Below, piece after piece: positions 8,902 to 16,649 of a stretch of DNA of 64,000 nucleotides. Numbering within the stretch: the first letter of the stretch is position 1; each line of letters opens with the position of its first letter. The notes below the pieces were generated by a model. That model ran no database searches, had not been told where the DNA came from, and saw nothing but the letters and a program-made list of their open reading frames with translations. The translations under genes and the position numbers were made by a program. Origin of the DNA: Streptomonospora salina (GTDB lineage: Bacteria > Actinomycetota > Actinomycetes > Streptosporangiales > Streptosporangiaceae); NCBI RefSeq assembly GCF_014204715.1, contig NZ_JACHLY010000001.1, forward strand, positions 3,556,501 to 3,620,500. The letters are read 5' to 3'.

Positions 8902-9840
8902 GTGACCACTACGACCGCCGTGACCGTTCGGGTCCCCGCAAAGGTGAACCTTCAGCTGGCGGTGGGGCCGGCGCGCGAAGATGGATACCACGATCTGGTC
9001 AATGTCTTCCACGCAGTAGCGCTGTTCGACGAGGTTACCGTCACCGGCGCCCGAACGCGCGCAACAGGGGGCCCGGCGGAGCTGACGGCCGAGGACGCGA
9101 GCGGGGGCGCACTGGCCGCGCACGTGGCCCGCGTGCCGCTCGATTCCACGAACCTGGCCTGGCGCGCCGCCGAACTGCTCGCACACGAGGCCGGTGCGCG
9201 GCAGCCGGTGCGCCTGCACGTGCGCAAGGCGATCCCGGTCGCCGGCGGAATGGCCGGCGGCAGTGCCGACGCCGCTGCCGCTCTGGTGGCCTGCGACGCC
9301 TTCTGGGGAACCGGGCTGGATCGCGGCCGGCTGCTGGAGCTGGCCGCTCGGCTGGGCAGCGACGTCGCGTTCCCGCTGGTCGGCGGCACGGCCGTGGGTA
9401 CCGGCCGCGGCGAGGTGCTCGCCCCCGCCCGCTGCGCAACGCGGCTGCACTGGGCCTTCGCGCTGTCCGAGGGCGGGCTGTCCACACCCGGGGTTTTCGG
9501 CGCCTACGATCGCCTGCGGCCCGACGCGCCACGGCCCCGGGCGGATCCGGCGCTGATGGCGGCGTTGGAGGCGGGTGACGCCGCCGGCGTCGGCGCCGCC
9601 CTGAGCAACGACCTGCAGCCCGCCGCCGTGTCGCTGCGCCCGGTGCTGGCGGAGTCTCTGGAGGCCGGCCGGGCGGCGGGGGCGCTGGGCGCGTTCGTCT
9701 CCGGATCCGGTCCGACGTGTGCGTTCCTGGCGGAATCCGCCGAGCACGCCGAGCGGGTCGCCGCGGCGGTGCGCACCGCCTCCGACTGCACGCACGCCGT
9801 CACCGCCTATGGGGACGTGCCGGGAGCGGTGATCCGCTGA
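8902..9840 (+). CDS. ispE: 4-diphosphocytidyl-2-C-methyl-D-erythritol kinase IspE
   Basis: 312 residues. ATP-dependent GHMP kinase of the methylerythritol-phosphate route to isoprenoid precursors; it phosphorylates the 2-hydroxyl of CDP-methylerythritol. Seen: N-terminal VRVPAKVNLQL with the conserved Lys and Asn, the EDGYHDL segment, the ATP-binding glycine loop PVAGGMAGGSADAAAAL, the conserved Asp in LGSDVAFPL, and C-terminal SGSGPTCAFL. Length and motifs are standard. The GTG start at 8902 is preceded by a promoter rather than a ribosome site. It is separated from rsmA by a kinase gene on the other strand and followed by a hairpin terminator. Confidence 0.95.
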   Translation: MTTTTAVTVRVPAKVNLQLAVGPAREDGYHDLVNVFHAVALFDEVTVTGARTRATGGPAELTAEDASGGALAAHVARVPLDSTNLAWRAAELLAHEAGARQPVRLHVRKAIPVAGGMAGGSADAAAALVACDAFWGTGLDRGRLLELAARLGSDVAFPLVGGTAVGTGRGEVLAPARCATRLHWAFALSEGGLSTPGVFGAYDRLRPDAPRPRADPALMAALEAGDAAGVGAALSNDLQPAAVSLRPVLAESLEAGRAAGALGAFVSGSGPTCAFLAESAEHAERVAAAVRTASDCTHAVTAYGDVPGAVIR

Positions 9841-9850
9841 GCGGCCCGCG

Positions 9851-9896
9851 GCGCTCCGGTCGGCCGCTGCCCCGGAAGGCCCCCGCACCGGAGCGC
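9851..9896 (+). terminator. inverted repeat after ispE
   Basis: GCGCTCCGGT (9851-9860) pairs perfectly with ACCGGAGCGC (9887-9896) across a 26-nt loop, 10 nt after the ispE stop. The long loop makes it a moderate candidate. Confidence 0.4.
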
Positions 9897-9964
9897 TCCG
9901 CAGCCCCTGCGCTGCCCGGAGGGGCGCGCGGCGCACCGGATTCGCGCGGGCGGCCGCCCGGGCC

Positions 9965-9995
9965 TTGACCTCACGTTCGGTTCAGGTATGAGACT
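9965..9995 (+). promoter_or_regulatory. transketolase promoter with MerR-type spacer dyad
   Basis: A consensus-like -35 TTGACC (9965-9970) is followed by the dyad ACCTCAC (9968-9974) and TTCAGGT (9981-9987), 5 of 7 positions symmetric. The -10 is either TATGAG at 9987-9992 (spacer 16) or GAGACT at 9990-9995 (spacer 19). A 19-nt spacer filled by an ACCTnA...TnAGGT dyad is the hallmark of MerR-family activated promoters, where the regulator realigns the boxes. No merR gene is in the window. The ATG follows at 10002, so the mRNA would be nearly leaderless. Confidence 0.5.
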
Positions 9996-10001
9996 GGCGC
10001 C

Positions 10002-10697
10002 ATGCCTACCGCACCAGCGTTCACCAGGTACGCCGACCTTCCCGCGCTGTCGGGGCTGATGACCGGCGACGAGAAGCACCGCAGCGCCGCCGAGTCCACC
10101 CGCGAGGTCCTGTGGGTGCTCTACGACCGCGTCCTCGACGTTTCGCCGGAGACCGCCGACGACCCCGACCGCGACCGGTTCCTGCTGTCCAAGGGACACG
10201 GACCCGTGCCCTACTACGCGGTCCTGGCCGCGAAGGGCTTCATCGACCTGGCGACGCTGCGCCGCTGGGCCGAATTCGACTCCCCGCTGGGGCACCACCC
10301 CGACCGGACCCGGATCCCCGGTGTCGAGATCAGCAGCGGCTCCCTCGGCCACGGACTGGGACTGGGCGTGGGCACCGCGCTGGGACTGCGCGCTCAGGGC
10401 CGCACCCGCCCCCGCGTCGTCGTCCTCATGGGCGACGGCGAATTCGACGAGGGCAGCAACCACGAGGCCGTCGCCGCCGCCGGCCGCCTGGGCCTCGACA
10501 ACCTCACCGCCGTCGTCGTCGACAACAGCTCGGCCACCCACGGCTGGCCCGGCGGCATCGGCACGCGCTTCTCCGCCGAAGGCTGGCAGACCCGCTCCGC
10601 CCCCGGCCGCGACCGGTCCGCCCTCGACGACGCCCTGACGCGGCCGCACCGCGGCCGGCCGCTCGCCGTCGTCGCCCGCGTCCGCCCGAAAGGATGA
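10002..10697 (+). CDS. transketolase, N-terminal (thiamine-diphosphate binding) subunit
   Basis: 231 residues. This is the PP/diphosphate half of a split transketolase. Seen: LLSKGHGPVPYYA (the invariant SKGHG segment), SSGSLGHGLGLGVG, and the thiamine-diphosphate/Mg motif GDGEFDEGSNHE, then the conserved Asn in VVVDNSS. Transketolase transfers two-carbon ketol units between sugar phosphates; split forms with separate N- and C-terminal polypeptides are common in actinobacteria and archaea, and some act in pathways outside the pentose phosphate cycle. At 231 residues it is shorter than most N-subunits (about 270). The stop codon overlaps the region just before the C-subunit, so the two are co-translated. 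Expression probably depends on a MerR-type regulator acting at 9965-9995. Confidence 0.9.
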   Translation: MPTAPAFTRYADLPALSGLMTGDEKHRSAAESTREVLWVLYDRVLDVSPETADDPDRDRFLLSKGHGPVPYYAVLAAKGFIDLATLRRWAEFDSPLGHHPDRTRIPGVEISSGSLGHGLGLGVGTALGLRAQGRTRPRVVVLMGDGEFDEGSNHEAVAAAGRLGLDNLTAVVVDNSSATHGWPGGIGTRFSAEGWQTRSAPGRDRSALDDALTRPHRGRPLAVVARVRPKG

Positions 10698-10702
10698 CCG
10701 CC

Positions 10703-11650
10703 ATGACCGCAGCACCGCCCGCACCGGCCCCGGCAGTGACCGCCCAGCCGATGCGCGACGTCTTCGCCGAGACCGCCGCCGCCGCGCTGGACGCCGACCC
10801 GCGGCCGGTCGTCGTCCTCGCCGACGTCTCCGCCGACCGCTTCACCGACGCGGCCCGGCGCCACCCCGACCGCGTCGTCAACCTGGGGATCCGGGAGCAG
10901 TCGATGATCGGCGTCGCCGGCGGCCTGGCGCTCACCGGCATGCGGCCGATCGTCCACACGTTCGCGCCGTTCCTGGTGGAGCGGCCGTTCGAGCAGGTCA
11001 AGCTCGACCTCGGCCACCAGGGGGTCGGTGCGGTCCTGGTCAGCTCGGGCGCCTCCTACGACGGCGCCCACTACGGCAGGACGCATATGGCGCCCGGCGA
11101 CGTCGCGCTCCTGGACTCGCTGCCCGAGTGGACCGTGCACGTCCCCGGGCACGCCGCCGAGGTGCCGCCGATCCTGGAATCGGCGCTGCGCGGGGACGGC
11201 AACGTCTACGTCCGCCTCAGCGAGCGCGGCAACGCCGCCGCCCGCCCCGCCGGCCCGGGCACGCACCCGATCCGGTCGGGCTCGGGGCGCTCCAGCGGGA
11301 CCGTGCTCGCGGTCGGCCCCATGCTGGACCGCGTGCTGGCCGCCACCGAGGACCTGGACGTCACCGTCGCCTACACCGCCACCGTGCGCCCCTTCGACCG
11401 TGAGGGGCTGAACCGCATCGCGGCGCGGGCCGGGCAGGCCGACGTGCTCGTGGTCGAGCCCTATCTGGAGGGCACGTCGGCCCACGAGGTCGCCGCCGCG
11501 CTGTCCGACCGCCGCCACCGGCAGCTTTCGCTGGGTGTGCGCCGCGACACCGAAGTCCGCGGCTACGGCACGCCGGCCGACCACGACCGGGCCCACGGCC
11601 TCGACACCGCCGGGATCGCCGAGCGGGCCCGTGCGTTCTTCCTGCTGTGA
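10703..11650 (+). CDS. transketolase, C-terminal (pyrimidine-binding) subunit
   Basis: 315 residues, partner of the preceding gene; together they form one transketolase active site at the subunit interface. Seen: the catalytic-Glu segment RVVNLGIREQSMIGVAGG, FAPFLVERPFEQVKLD, and the C-terminal Rossmann-like domain (TVAYTATVRPFD, VLVVEPYLEG). The ATG at 10703 is preferred because AAAGGA (10690-10694 region) lies 8 nt upstream; an in-frame ATG at 10694 overlaps the stop of the N-subunit but its ribosome site would be too close. The substrate cannot be deduced from neighbours. Similar split enzymes are often labelled DXS-like or C-terminal transketolase. Confidence 0.9.
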   Translation: MTAAPPAPAPAVTAQPMRDVFAETAAAALDADPRPVVVLADVSADRFTDAARRHPDRVVNLGIREQSMIGVAGGLALTGMRPIVHTFAPFLVERPFEQVKLDLGHQGVGAVLVSSGASYDGAHYGRTHMAPGDVALLDSLPEWTVHVPGHAAEVPPILESALRGDGNVYVRLSERGNAAARPAGPGTHPIRSGSGRSSGTVLAVGPMLDRVLAATEDLDVTVAYTATVRPFDREGLNRIAARAGQADVLVVEPYLEGTSAHEVAAALSDRRHRQLSLGVRRDTEVRGYGTPADHDRAHGLDTAGIAERARAFFLL

Positions 11651-11739
11651 CCGCCCTCCCGGGACCGCGCCACCCGCCTCCGCCGCGCCCGGGACCGTGG
11701 TCACGGGCACCCGCCAGGGCCACCACAATGGGAAGCACG

Positions 11740-13536
11740 ATGACGAATCTGGTGAACCTGCAAGACGTGTCCCTGGCATACGGGCCGCTCGTACTCCTCG
11801 ACCGGGTCTCCCTCGGTGTCGACGAAGGCGACCGCATCGGCGTGGTCGGGCGCAACGGCGGCGGCAAGTCCACTCTGGTCTCGGTCATGGCGGGCCGCAC
11901 CGAGCCCGCCTCCGGGCGCATCGTGCACAGCCGCGGCCTGCGTATCGGCTTCCTCCAGCAGAGCGACACCTTCCCCGACACGACCGTCGGCGGGTTCGTC
12001 CTGGGCGACCTCGCCGAGCACGAATGGGCCGGCAGCGCCCGAGTGCGCGACGTGCTGCGGGGCCTGCTCAGCGGGTGGGACCTCGACGCCCCCATGGCCA
12101 CGCTCTCCGGCGGCGAGCGCCGCCGCACCGCCTTGGCGCGGCTGCTGATCGACAGCCACGACCTCGTCATCCTCGACGAGCCCACCAACCATCTCGACCT
12201 CGAAGCCATCGCGTGGCTGGCCGAGCACCTGCGCGGGCGCCGCGAGGCGCTTGCGGTCGTCACCCACGACCGCTGGTTCCTCGACGCCGTCACCAACCGC
12301 ACCTGGGAGGTCGTCGACGGCCGCGTCGAACGCTACGAGGGCGGATACGCCGCCTACGTGCTCGCCAAAGCCGAGCGCGAGCGGCTGGCGGCAGCGGCCG
12401 AGGAGCGGCGGCAGAACCTCATGCGCAAGGAGCTGGCGTGGCTGCGCCGCGGGCCGCCCGCCCGCACCTCCAAGCCCAAGTTCCGCGTCGAGGCCGCCAA
12501 CGCCCTGATCGCGGGCGAGCCGCCGCCGCGCAACACCGTCGAGCTGGTGCGCTTCGCCAGCTCCCGCCTGGGCAAGTCGGTCATCGACACCGAGAACCTC
12601 ACCCTCAACGCCGACAGCACCGTCCTGCTCGACCGGCTGGACTGGCAGCTGGGGCCGGGCGACCGCATCGGCCTGGTGGGGATCAACGGGTCGGGCAAGA
12701 CCTCGCTGCTGCGGGCGCTGTCGGGCGAGCGCGACCCCGACGGCGGGAAGGTGCGCCACGGCAAGACCGTGAACCTCGCCCACTTGTCGCAGACCCTGGC
12801 CGAGCTGGCCCCCGAAAAGCGTCCGCTCGAAGCGGTCGAAGAGGTCCGCCGGCACATCACCTTCGGCGGCAAGGAGGTCACCGCCAGCCAGATGCTGGAG
12901 CGGTTCGGATTCCGCGGCGAACGCCAGTGGACCCCGATCGGCGACCTCTCCGGCGGCGAGCGGCGGCGCCTGCAGCTGCTGCGGCTGCTGATGAACGAGC
13001 CCAACGTCCTGCTGATGGACGAGCCCACCAACGACCTCGACATCGAGACGCTCACCGAGCTGGAAGACCTTCTCGACGGCTGGCCGGGAACCCTGGTGGT
13101 GGTCAGCCACGACCGGTGGTTCCTGGAGCGGGTCTCCGACCGCGTGATGGCGCTGATGGGCGACGGCGGCCTGCTGTTCCTTCCGGGGGGCGTCGACGAG
13201 TACCTGCAGCGCCGCGCCCGCCAGACCGACGCCGGCGCCGGCGTCCCGGGGCACCGCCCCGAGTCCGGCACCGAAGGCGCGGCCGCTGCCGCTCCGGACG
13301 CGGCCCCCAGGCTGTCGGCGGCCGAGCGCCGCTCCGTGCAGAAGGAGGCCCAGCGCATCGAGCGCCGTCTCGACCGCATCGGCACTCGCGAGTCCGAACT
13401 CCACGAGCAGATGGCCCAGGCGGCCGACGACTACACGCGCCTGGCCGAGCTCGACTCCGAACTCAAGACCCTCCGGTCCGAGAAGGAGGAGCTTGAGGAG
13501 CTCTGGCTCACCGAAGCGGAGAAGATGAGCGACTGA
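11740..13536 (+). CDS. ABC-F family ATP-binding protein, Uup-like
   Basis: 598 residues with two ABC ATPase domains and no membrane segment. Seen: first Walker A GRNGGGKST, signature LSGGERRR, Walker B VILDEPTNHLD; second Walker A GINGSGKTS, signature LSGGERRR, Walker B LLMDEPTNDLD; an inter-domain linker rich in Lys/Arg/Glu; and a C-terminal coiled coil of about 80 residues (ERRSVQKEAQRIERRLD onward), the feature of the Uup subgroup. ABC-F proteins act on ribosomes, in translation rescue or antibiotic protection. The ATG at 11740 is chosen because GGGAAG lies about 5 nt upstream and the family start MTNLVNL begins there; ATG 11728 is an alternative. An ABC-F gene beside rsmA-ispE is usual in actinobacteria, which argues for a housekeeping role. 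Confidence 0.9.
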   Translation: MTNLVNLQDVSLAYGPLVLLDRVSLGVDEGDRIGVVGRNGGGKSTLVSVMAGRTEPASGRIVHSRGLRIGFLQQSDTFPDTTVGGFVLGDLAEHEWAGSARVRDVLRGLLSGWDLDAPMATLSGGERRRTALARLLIDSHDLVILDEPTNHLDLEAIAWLAEHLRGRREALAVVTHDRWFLDAVTNRTWEVVDGRVERYEGGYAAYVLAKAERERLAAAAEERRQNLMRKELAWLRRGPPARTSKPKFRVEAANALIAGEPPPRNTVELVRFASSRLGKSVIDTENLTLNADSTVLLDRLDWQLGPGDRIGLVGINGSGKTSLLRALSGERDPDGGKVRHGKTVNLAHLSQTLAELAPEKRPLEAVEEVRRHITFGGKEVTASQMLERFGFRGERQWTPIGDLSGGERRRLQLLRLLMNEPNVLLMDEPTNDLDIETLTELEDLLDGWPGTLVVVSHDRWFLERVSDRVMALMGDGGLLFLPGGVDEYLQRRARQTDAGAGVPGHRPESGTEGAAAAAPDAAPRLSAAERRSVQKEAQRIERRLDRIGTRESELHEQMAQAADDYTRLAELDSELKTLRSEKEELEELWLTEAEKMSD

Positions 13537-13540
13537 CGGC

Positions 13541-13573
13541 GCGGGCCGGCGGGCGCCCGGATCGCCGGCCCGC
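13541..13573. terminator. bidirectional terminator between convergent genes
   Basis: Perfect 11-bp stem GCGGGCCGGCG (13541-13551) with CGCCGGCCCGC (13563-13573), 11-nt loop, between the ABC-F stop and the end of marR on the other strand. Confidence 0.55.
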
Positions 13574-13665
13574 ACCGCACCACCGCCTGTCGCGCGGATC
13601 CCGCTGTGCGGGCGCTGTGCGCGGTGGGAATCGACCGCTGGATCGACGCCGCTCCGGCGGGTCCG

Positions 13666-14154
13666 TCACTCGTCGAGGGGCGCGAGCACCGACCGCAGCA
13701 GCGACGCCAGGGCTCGGCGGTCCTCGCGGGGCAGGCCGGACAGCAGCGACTCCTCGTAGTCGAGCAGGGCCGCCAGCGCCCCGTCGACGCGCTCGCGCCC
13801 TTCGGGGGCCAAGCGCACCAGGACGCCGCGCTTGTCGGCGGGGTCGGGGCCGCGCTGCACCAGCCCGGCGGCGGCGAGGCGGTCGATGCGGTTGGTCATG
13901 GTGCCGGAGGTGACCAGTGTGGCGCGCAGCAGCCTGCCGGGGCTGAGCTCGTAGGGCGGGCCCGACCGGCGCAGCTCGGCCAGGACGTCGAACTCCCAGG
14001 GCTCCAGGCCGTGTTCGGTGAAGACTGCGCGCCTGGCGCGGTCCAGGAGCCGCGCCAGGCGGGACACCCGGCTGAACACCTGGAGTGGCTCGATGTCGAG
14101 GTCCGGGCGCTCGGCACGCCAGGCCTCGACCAGACCGTCGACCTCATCACGCAT
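13666..14154 (-). CDS. MarR-family transcriptional regulator
   Basis: 162 residues, the usual MarR length. Seen: central winged helix-turn-helix with the LSPGRLLRATLVTSGTMTNR recognition region, followed by the wing (GLVQRGPDPADKRGVLVRL, with the DxR signature), and helical dimerisation ends. MarR proteins are dimeric repressors released by small phenolic or oxidant ligands. The ATG at 14154 is 14 nt from a perfect 14-bp palindrome (14169-14182), so it is very probably autorepressed. Its nearest neighbour on the same strand is the tetR gene 85 nt upstream; other targets are not evident in the window. Confidence 0.9.
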   Translation of the reverse strand: MRDEVDGLVEAWRAERPDLDIEPLQVFSRVSRLARLLDRARRAVFTEHGLEPWEFDVLAELRRSGPPYELSPGRLLRATLVTSGTMTNRIDRLAAAGLVQRGPDPADKRGVLVRLAPEGRERVDGALAALLDYEESLLSGLPREDRRALASLLRSVLAPLDE

Positions 14155-14168
14155 GCCGACAGCCTATC

Positions 14169-14182
14169 TCTTGATATCAAGA
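14169..14182. promoter_or_regulatory. MarR operator
   Basis: TCTTGATATCAAGA is a perfect 14-bp palindrome with core TTGATATCAA, a typical MarR-family operator shape, lying 14 nt upstream of the marR start codon where it would cover the promoter. Confidence 0.6.
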
Positions 14183-14239
14183 TAGTGGTGGTCCGGCGGG
14201 CGGTACGGCGCACCGGCGTCCGAGCGGCGCGGCAGGGAC

Positions 14240-14911
14240 TCAGGGCCGGCCCTGCCCGCGCCTGGGGCCGCCGTGGTCCAGCTGCGGCCGGGTCTCCAGA
14301 TTGGACAGTCCGTTCCACGCCAGGTTGACCAGGTGCGCGGCCACGATCTCGCGCTTGGGCTTGCGGACCTCCAGCCACCACTGCCCGGTCATCGCCACCA
14401 TGCCCACCAGCGACTGCGCGTACATCGGCGCGAGCTTGGGATCGTAGCCCCGGCTGCTGAACTCCTCGGCGAGGATGTGCTCGACCTGGGTGGCTATGTC
14501 GCTGATCAGGCTGGCGAAGCTGCCCGTGCCCGAAGCGGCGTGGGAGTCGCGCGCCAGGATGCGGAAACCCTGGCTGTACTCCTCGACGTAGCCCAGCAGC
14601 GCCAGCGCGGCGTTCTCGATCTGGCCGCGCGGGGTGTCAGCGGTCAGCGAGTCGGCGATCATGCCCAGCAGCGTCTGCATCTCGCGGTCGACCACAACCG
14701 CATAGACCCCTTCCTTGCCGCCGAAGTGCTCGTAGACGACGGGCTTGGACACGCCGGCCCGGGCTGCGATCTCCTCGACCGACGTGGCGTCGAACCCGCG
14801 CTCGGCGAAGAGCTCGCGCCCGATCTGAAGGAGCTGCTCCCGGCGCTGCTTTCCGGTCATACGCCTGCGGCGCGACCGCGGTTGCTGCTCGCTCTCACTG
14901 ACCGCTGCCAT
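14240..14911 (-). CDS. TetR-family transcriptional regulator
   Basis: 223 residues from the ATG at 14911 (MAAVSESEQQ); upstream codons exist but would overlap the desaturase gene. Seen: N-terminal helix-turn-helix in the order QLLQIGRELFAERGFDATSV, EEIAARAGVSKPVVYEHFGG, typical of TetR, then a helical ligand-binding domain. It lies 11 nt after the acyl desaturase stop codon on the same strand, so the two form an operon, and it is the natural candidate to bind the palindrome at 15996-16015 upstream of that operon. TetR regulators paired with desaturases usually sense acyl-CoA chains; that function is inferred here. A TetR gene at this place beside glmU is also seen in mycobacteria. Confidence 0.9.
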   Translation of the reverse strand: MAAVSESEQQPRSRRRRMTGKQRREQLLQIGRELFAERGFDATSVEEIAARAGVSKPVVYEHFGGKEGVYAVVVDREMQTLLGMIADSLTADTPRGQIENAALALLGYVEEYSQGFRILARDSHAASGTGSFASLISDIATQVEHILAEEFSSRGYDPKLAPMYAQSLVGMVAMTGQWWLEVRKPKREIVAAHLVNLAWNGLSNLETRPQLDHGGPRRGQGRP

Positions 14912-14922
14912 GGGGACCCACT

Positions 14923-15891
14923 TTAGCTCTCGGCGCTGACGCGCTTGGCGGAAAGCCGGTCGGCGTTGGGCCACCGGACTTTGCTCGCCCATCCGAGTTT
15001 CTCAAACACACGGATGACGCGTGCGGAAATGTCCACCTGGCCCTTGAGTACGCCGTGGCGGGCGCACGTGGGGTCGGCGTGGTGCAGGTTGTGCCAGGAC
15101 TCGCCGAAGGACGGGATGGCCAGCCACCACACGTTGCGCGAGCGGTCGCGGACCTCGAAGTTCTCCTCGCCGATGGTGTGGCAGATGGAGTTGATCGACC
15201 AGGTGACGTGGTGCAGCAGGGCGACACGGACGAGGCCGGCCCAGAAGAACGCCGTGAGCGCACCCCACCAGGACATGGTGACCAGTCCGCCGACGATCCC
15301 CGGGCCCACCAGCGACAGCAGTACGATCGGGCCGAACCAGCGGTCGACGCGGCGGATGTCGGCGTCCTTGAGCAGGTCCGGCGCGAACCGCTTGGGCGAG
15401 GTCTTCTCCTCGTCCAGGTAGAGCCAGGCCATGTGCGCGTAGTACAGGCCCTTGGCCACCGAGCGCCAGTCGTCGCCGAAGCGCCACGGCGAGTGCGGGT
15501 CGCCGTCCTGGTCGGCGTACTTGTGGTGGCGCCGGTGGTCGGCGACCCACTTGATGACCGAGCCCTGGATTGCCAGGCTGCCGGCCACGGCCAGCGCGAT
15601 GCGCAGCGGGCGGTTGGCCTTGAACGAGCCGTGGGTGAAGTGCCGGTGGTAGCCGACCGTGATGCCCAGGCCGCTGACGAGGTAGAACACCGCGCCGATC
15701 ACGATGTCGGTCAGGGTGAGCCCCCAGCCCCATGCGAAGGGCACTGCGGCGGCCAGAGCCAGGAGCGGGATGAAGACGAAGGCGAAGACGGTGTAGCGCT
15801 CCAGCTTGCCCCGGCCTTCCGGGTCGATTTCGGGTTCGCGCTCGCGCTTGTTCCCCTGCGCGGGCGCGGCCTCGTCGGGTGCTGCGGTCAT
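14923..15891 (-). CDS. acyl-CoA delta-9 fatty acid desaturase
   Basis: 322 residues, integral membrane di-iron desaturase. Seen: the three histidine boxes HRHFTH (82-87), HRRHH (119-123) and HNLHH (266-270), with four hydrophobic segments (about 33-53, 60-80, 96-112, 186-225) placed as in stearoyl-CoA desaturases, plus the GESWHNLHHADP C-terminal signature. It introduces a double bond into membrane acyl chains using O2 and an electron donor; no ferredoxin reductase gene is adjacent, unlike some mycobacterial operons. The ATG at 15891 has GGTGG 4-5 nt upstream. It is first in an operon with the tetR gene, and its upstream region carries a palindromic operator, so it is probably repressed by that regulator in response to acyl-CoA. 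Confidence 0.93.
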   Translation of the reverse strand: MTAAPDEAAPAQGNKREREPEIDPEGRGKLERYTVFAFVFIPLLALAAAVPFAWGWGLTLTDIVIGAVFYLVSGLGITVGYHRHFTHGSFKANRPLRIALAVAGSLAIQGSVIKWVADHRRHHKYADQDGDPHSPWRFGDDWRSVAKGLYYAHMAWLYLDEEKTSPKRFAPDLLKDADIRRVDRWFGPIVLLSLVGPGIVGGLVTMSWWGALTAFFWAGLVRVALLHHVTWSINSICHTIGEENFEVRDRSRNVWWLAIPSFGESWHNLHHADPTCARHGVLKGQVDISARVIRVFEKLGWASKVRWPNADRLSAKRVSAES

Positions 15892-15995
15892 ATGTCCACC
15901 TTGTTCGTGGGCCGGGTCGCGGAACCGGTGCGCAGCGGCGACTCCGCTCGCTCGTCCGCTGCCCGGTATTCAAGAACCTATACCTACGTAACCGT

Positions 15996-16015
15996 AACCT
16001 ACGGTCTCGTAAGTT
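15996..16015. promoter_or_regulatory. putative TetR operator upstream of desaturase operon
   Basis: AACCTACGGTCTCGTAAGTT is a near-perfect 20-bp dyad (AAC-n-TACG-N4-CGTA-n-GTT). A second TACG-N4-CGTA core lies directly beside it at 15985-15996, so two dimers could bind. A TATAGG box on the minus strand at 15977-15982 could be the -10 of the desaturase promoter, placing the operators over its -35 side. Confidence 0.5.
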
Positions 16016-16159
16016 CCAAGCGGCGGGGACACCCGGGGCCGGATCGCCCGAGGCCGGAGGGTGCGGTGAGCGGGTACGGATGTGCCGACACCCGGGCGGA
16101 GCCGCTATCGTTGGCGTGCGGACCGGAAGCGCAGCCCCGCAGCGGGCCCGGACCGTTCT

Positions 16160-16231
16160 TCCCGGGTGGTCTAAGGGCAGGACACAGGCTTTTGGTGCCT
16201 TGAGGTGAGGGTTCGAATCCTTCCCCGGGAG
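16160..16231 (+). tRNA. tRNA-Gln (anticodon TTG)
   Basis: A full cloverleaf can be drawn. Acceptor stem TCCCGGG pairs with CCCGGGA; the D arm is GTCT/GGAC with loop AAGGGCA; the anticodon loop is TTTTGGT, giving TTG at positions 34-36; the T arm is GAGGG-TTCGAAT-CCTTC. The discriminator base is G and CCA is not encoded. The top pair of the anticodon stem is C-T mismatched. A tRNA-Gln just before glmU is the usual actinobacterial arrangement. A TATCGT box at 16106-16111 could serve as its -10. Confidence 0.9.
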
Positions 16232-16649
16232 CCCCTACGACACGCGGTGGGCCCCAGTCGGCCCATCGGGTATGTCACAGCGCGCCCGCCGCCCGGTGGG
16301 GCCCCGGCAGCAGCGCGGTGCGCCGCGCGTTCGTCCGCCGCGCCGCTCCCGCCGCACACCCGGCCCTGCACAGGCCGGCCGCCGCGGTACGCGCTCCGCC
16401 GCATCGGCGCCGTGCGCGGCGGTCGCAGCCTCGTCTGGCAAAGGCCGCATGTATCCTGCCCATGTCGGCCCTGAGCGGTCTGTCCGCCTTCGACGTCAGA
16501 CTGCTCCCTCAGGCGCCGTCAGCCGTACGGACGCGTCGCGCCGGCCCGTGCTCGCCCGCGGGGACCGCGCCGTGCCGCGTCCGGGACACCCCGCCCGCGC
16601 AAGCGCGGGGATCATCCGCATCCGCCAGCGACATGAGGAGTCTCCGCCA
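16232..16649 (+). other. intergenic region before glmU
   Basis: 418 nt with no convincing gene. Several GC-rich open frames cross it but have random-looking composition. A TATCCT hexamer at 16452-16457 is a possible -10 box for glmU, which would give a leader of about 190 nt. I see no riboswitch-like structure that I can support. Confidence 0.4.
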
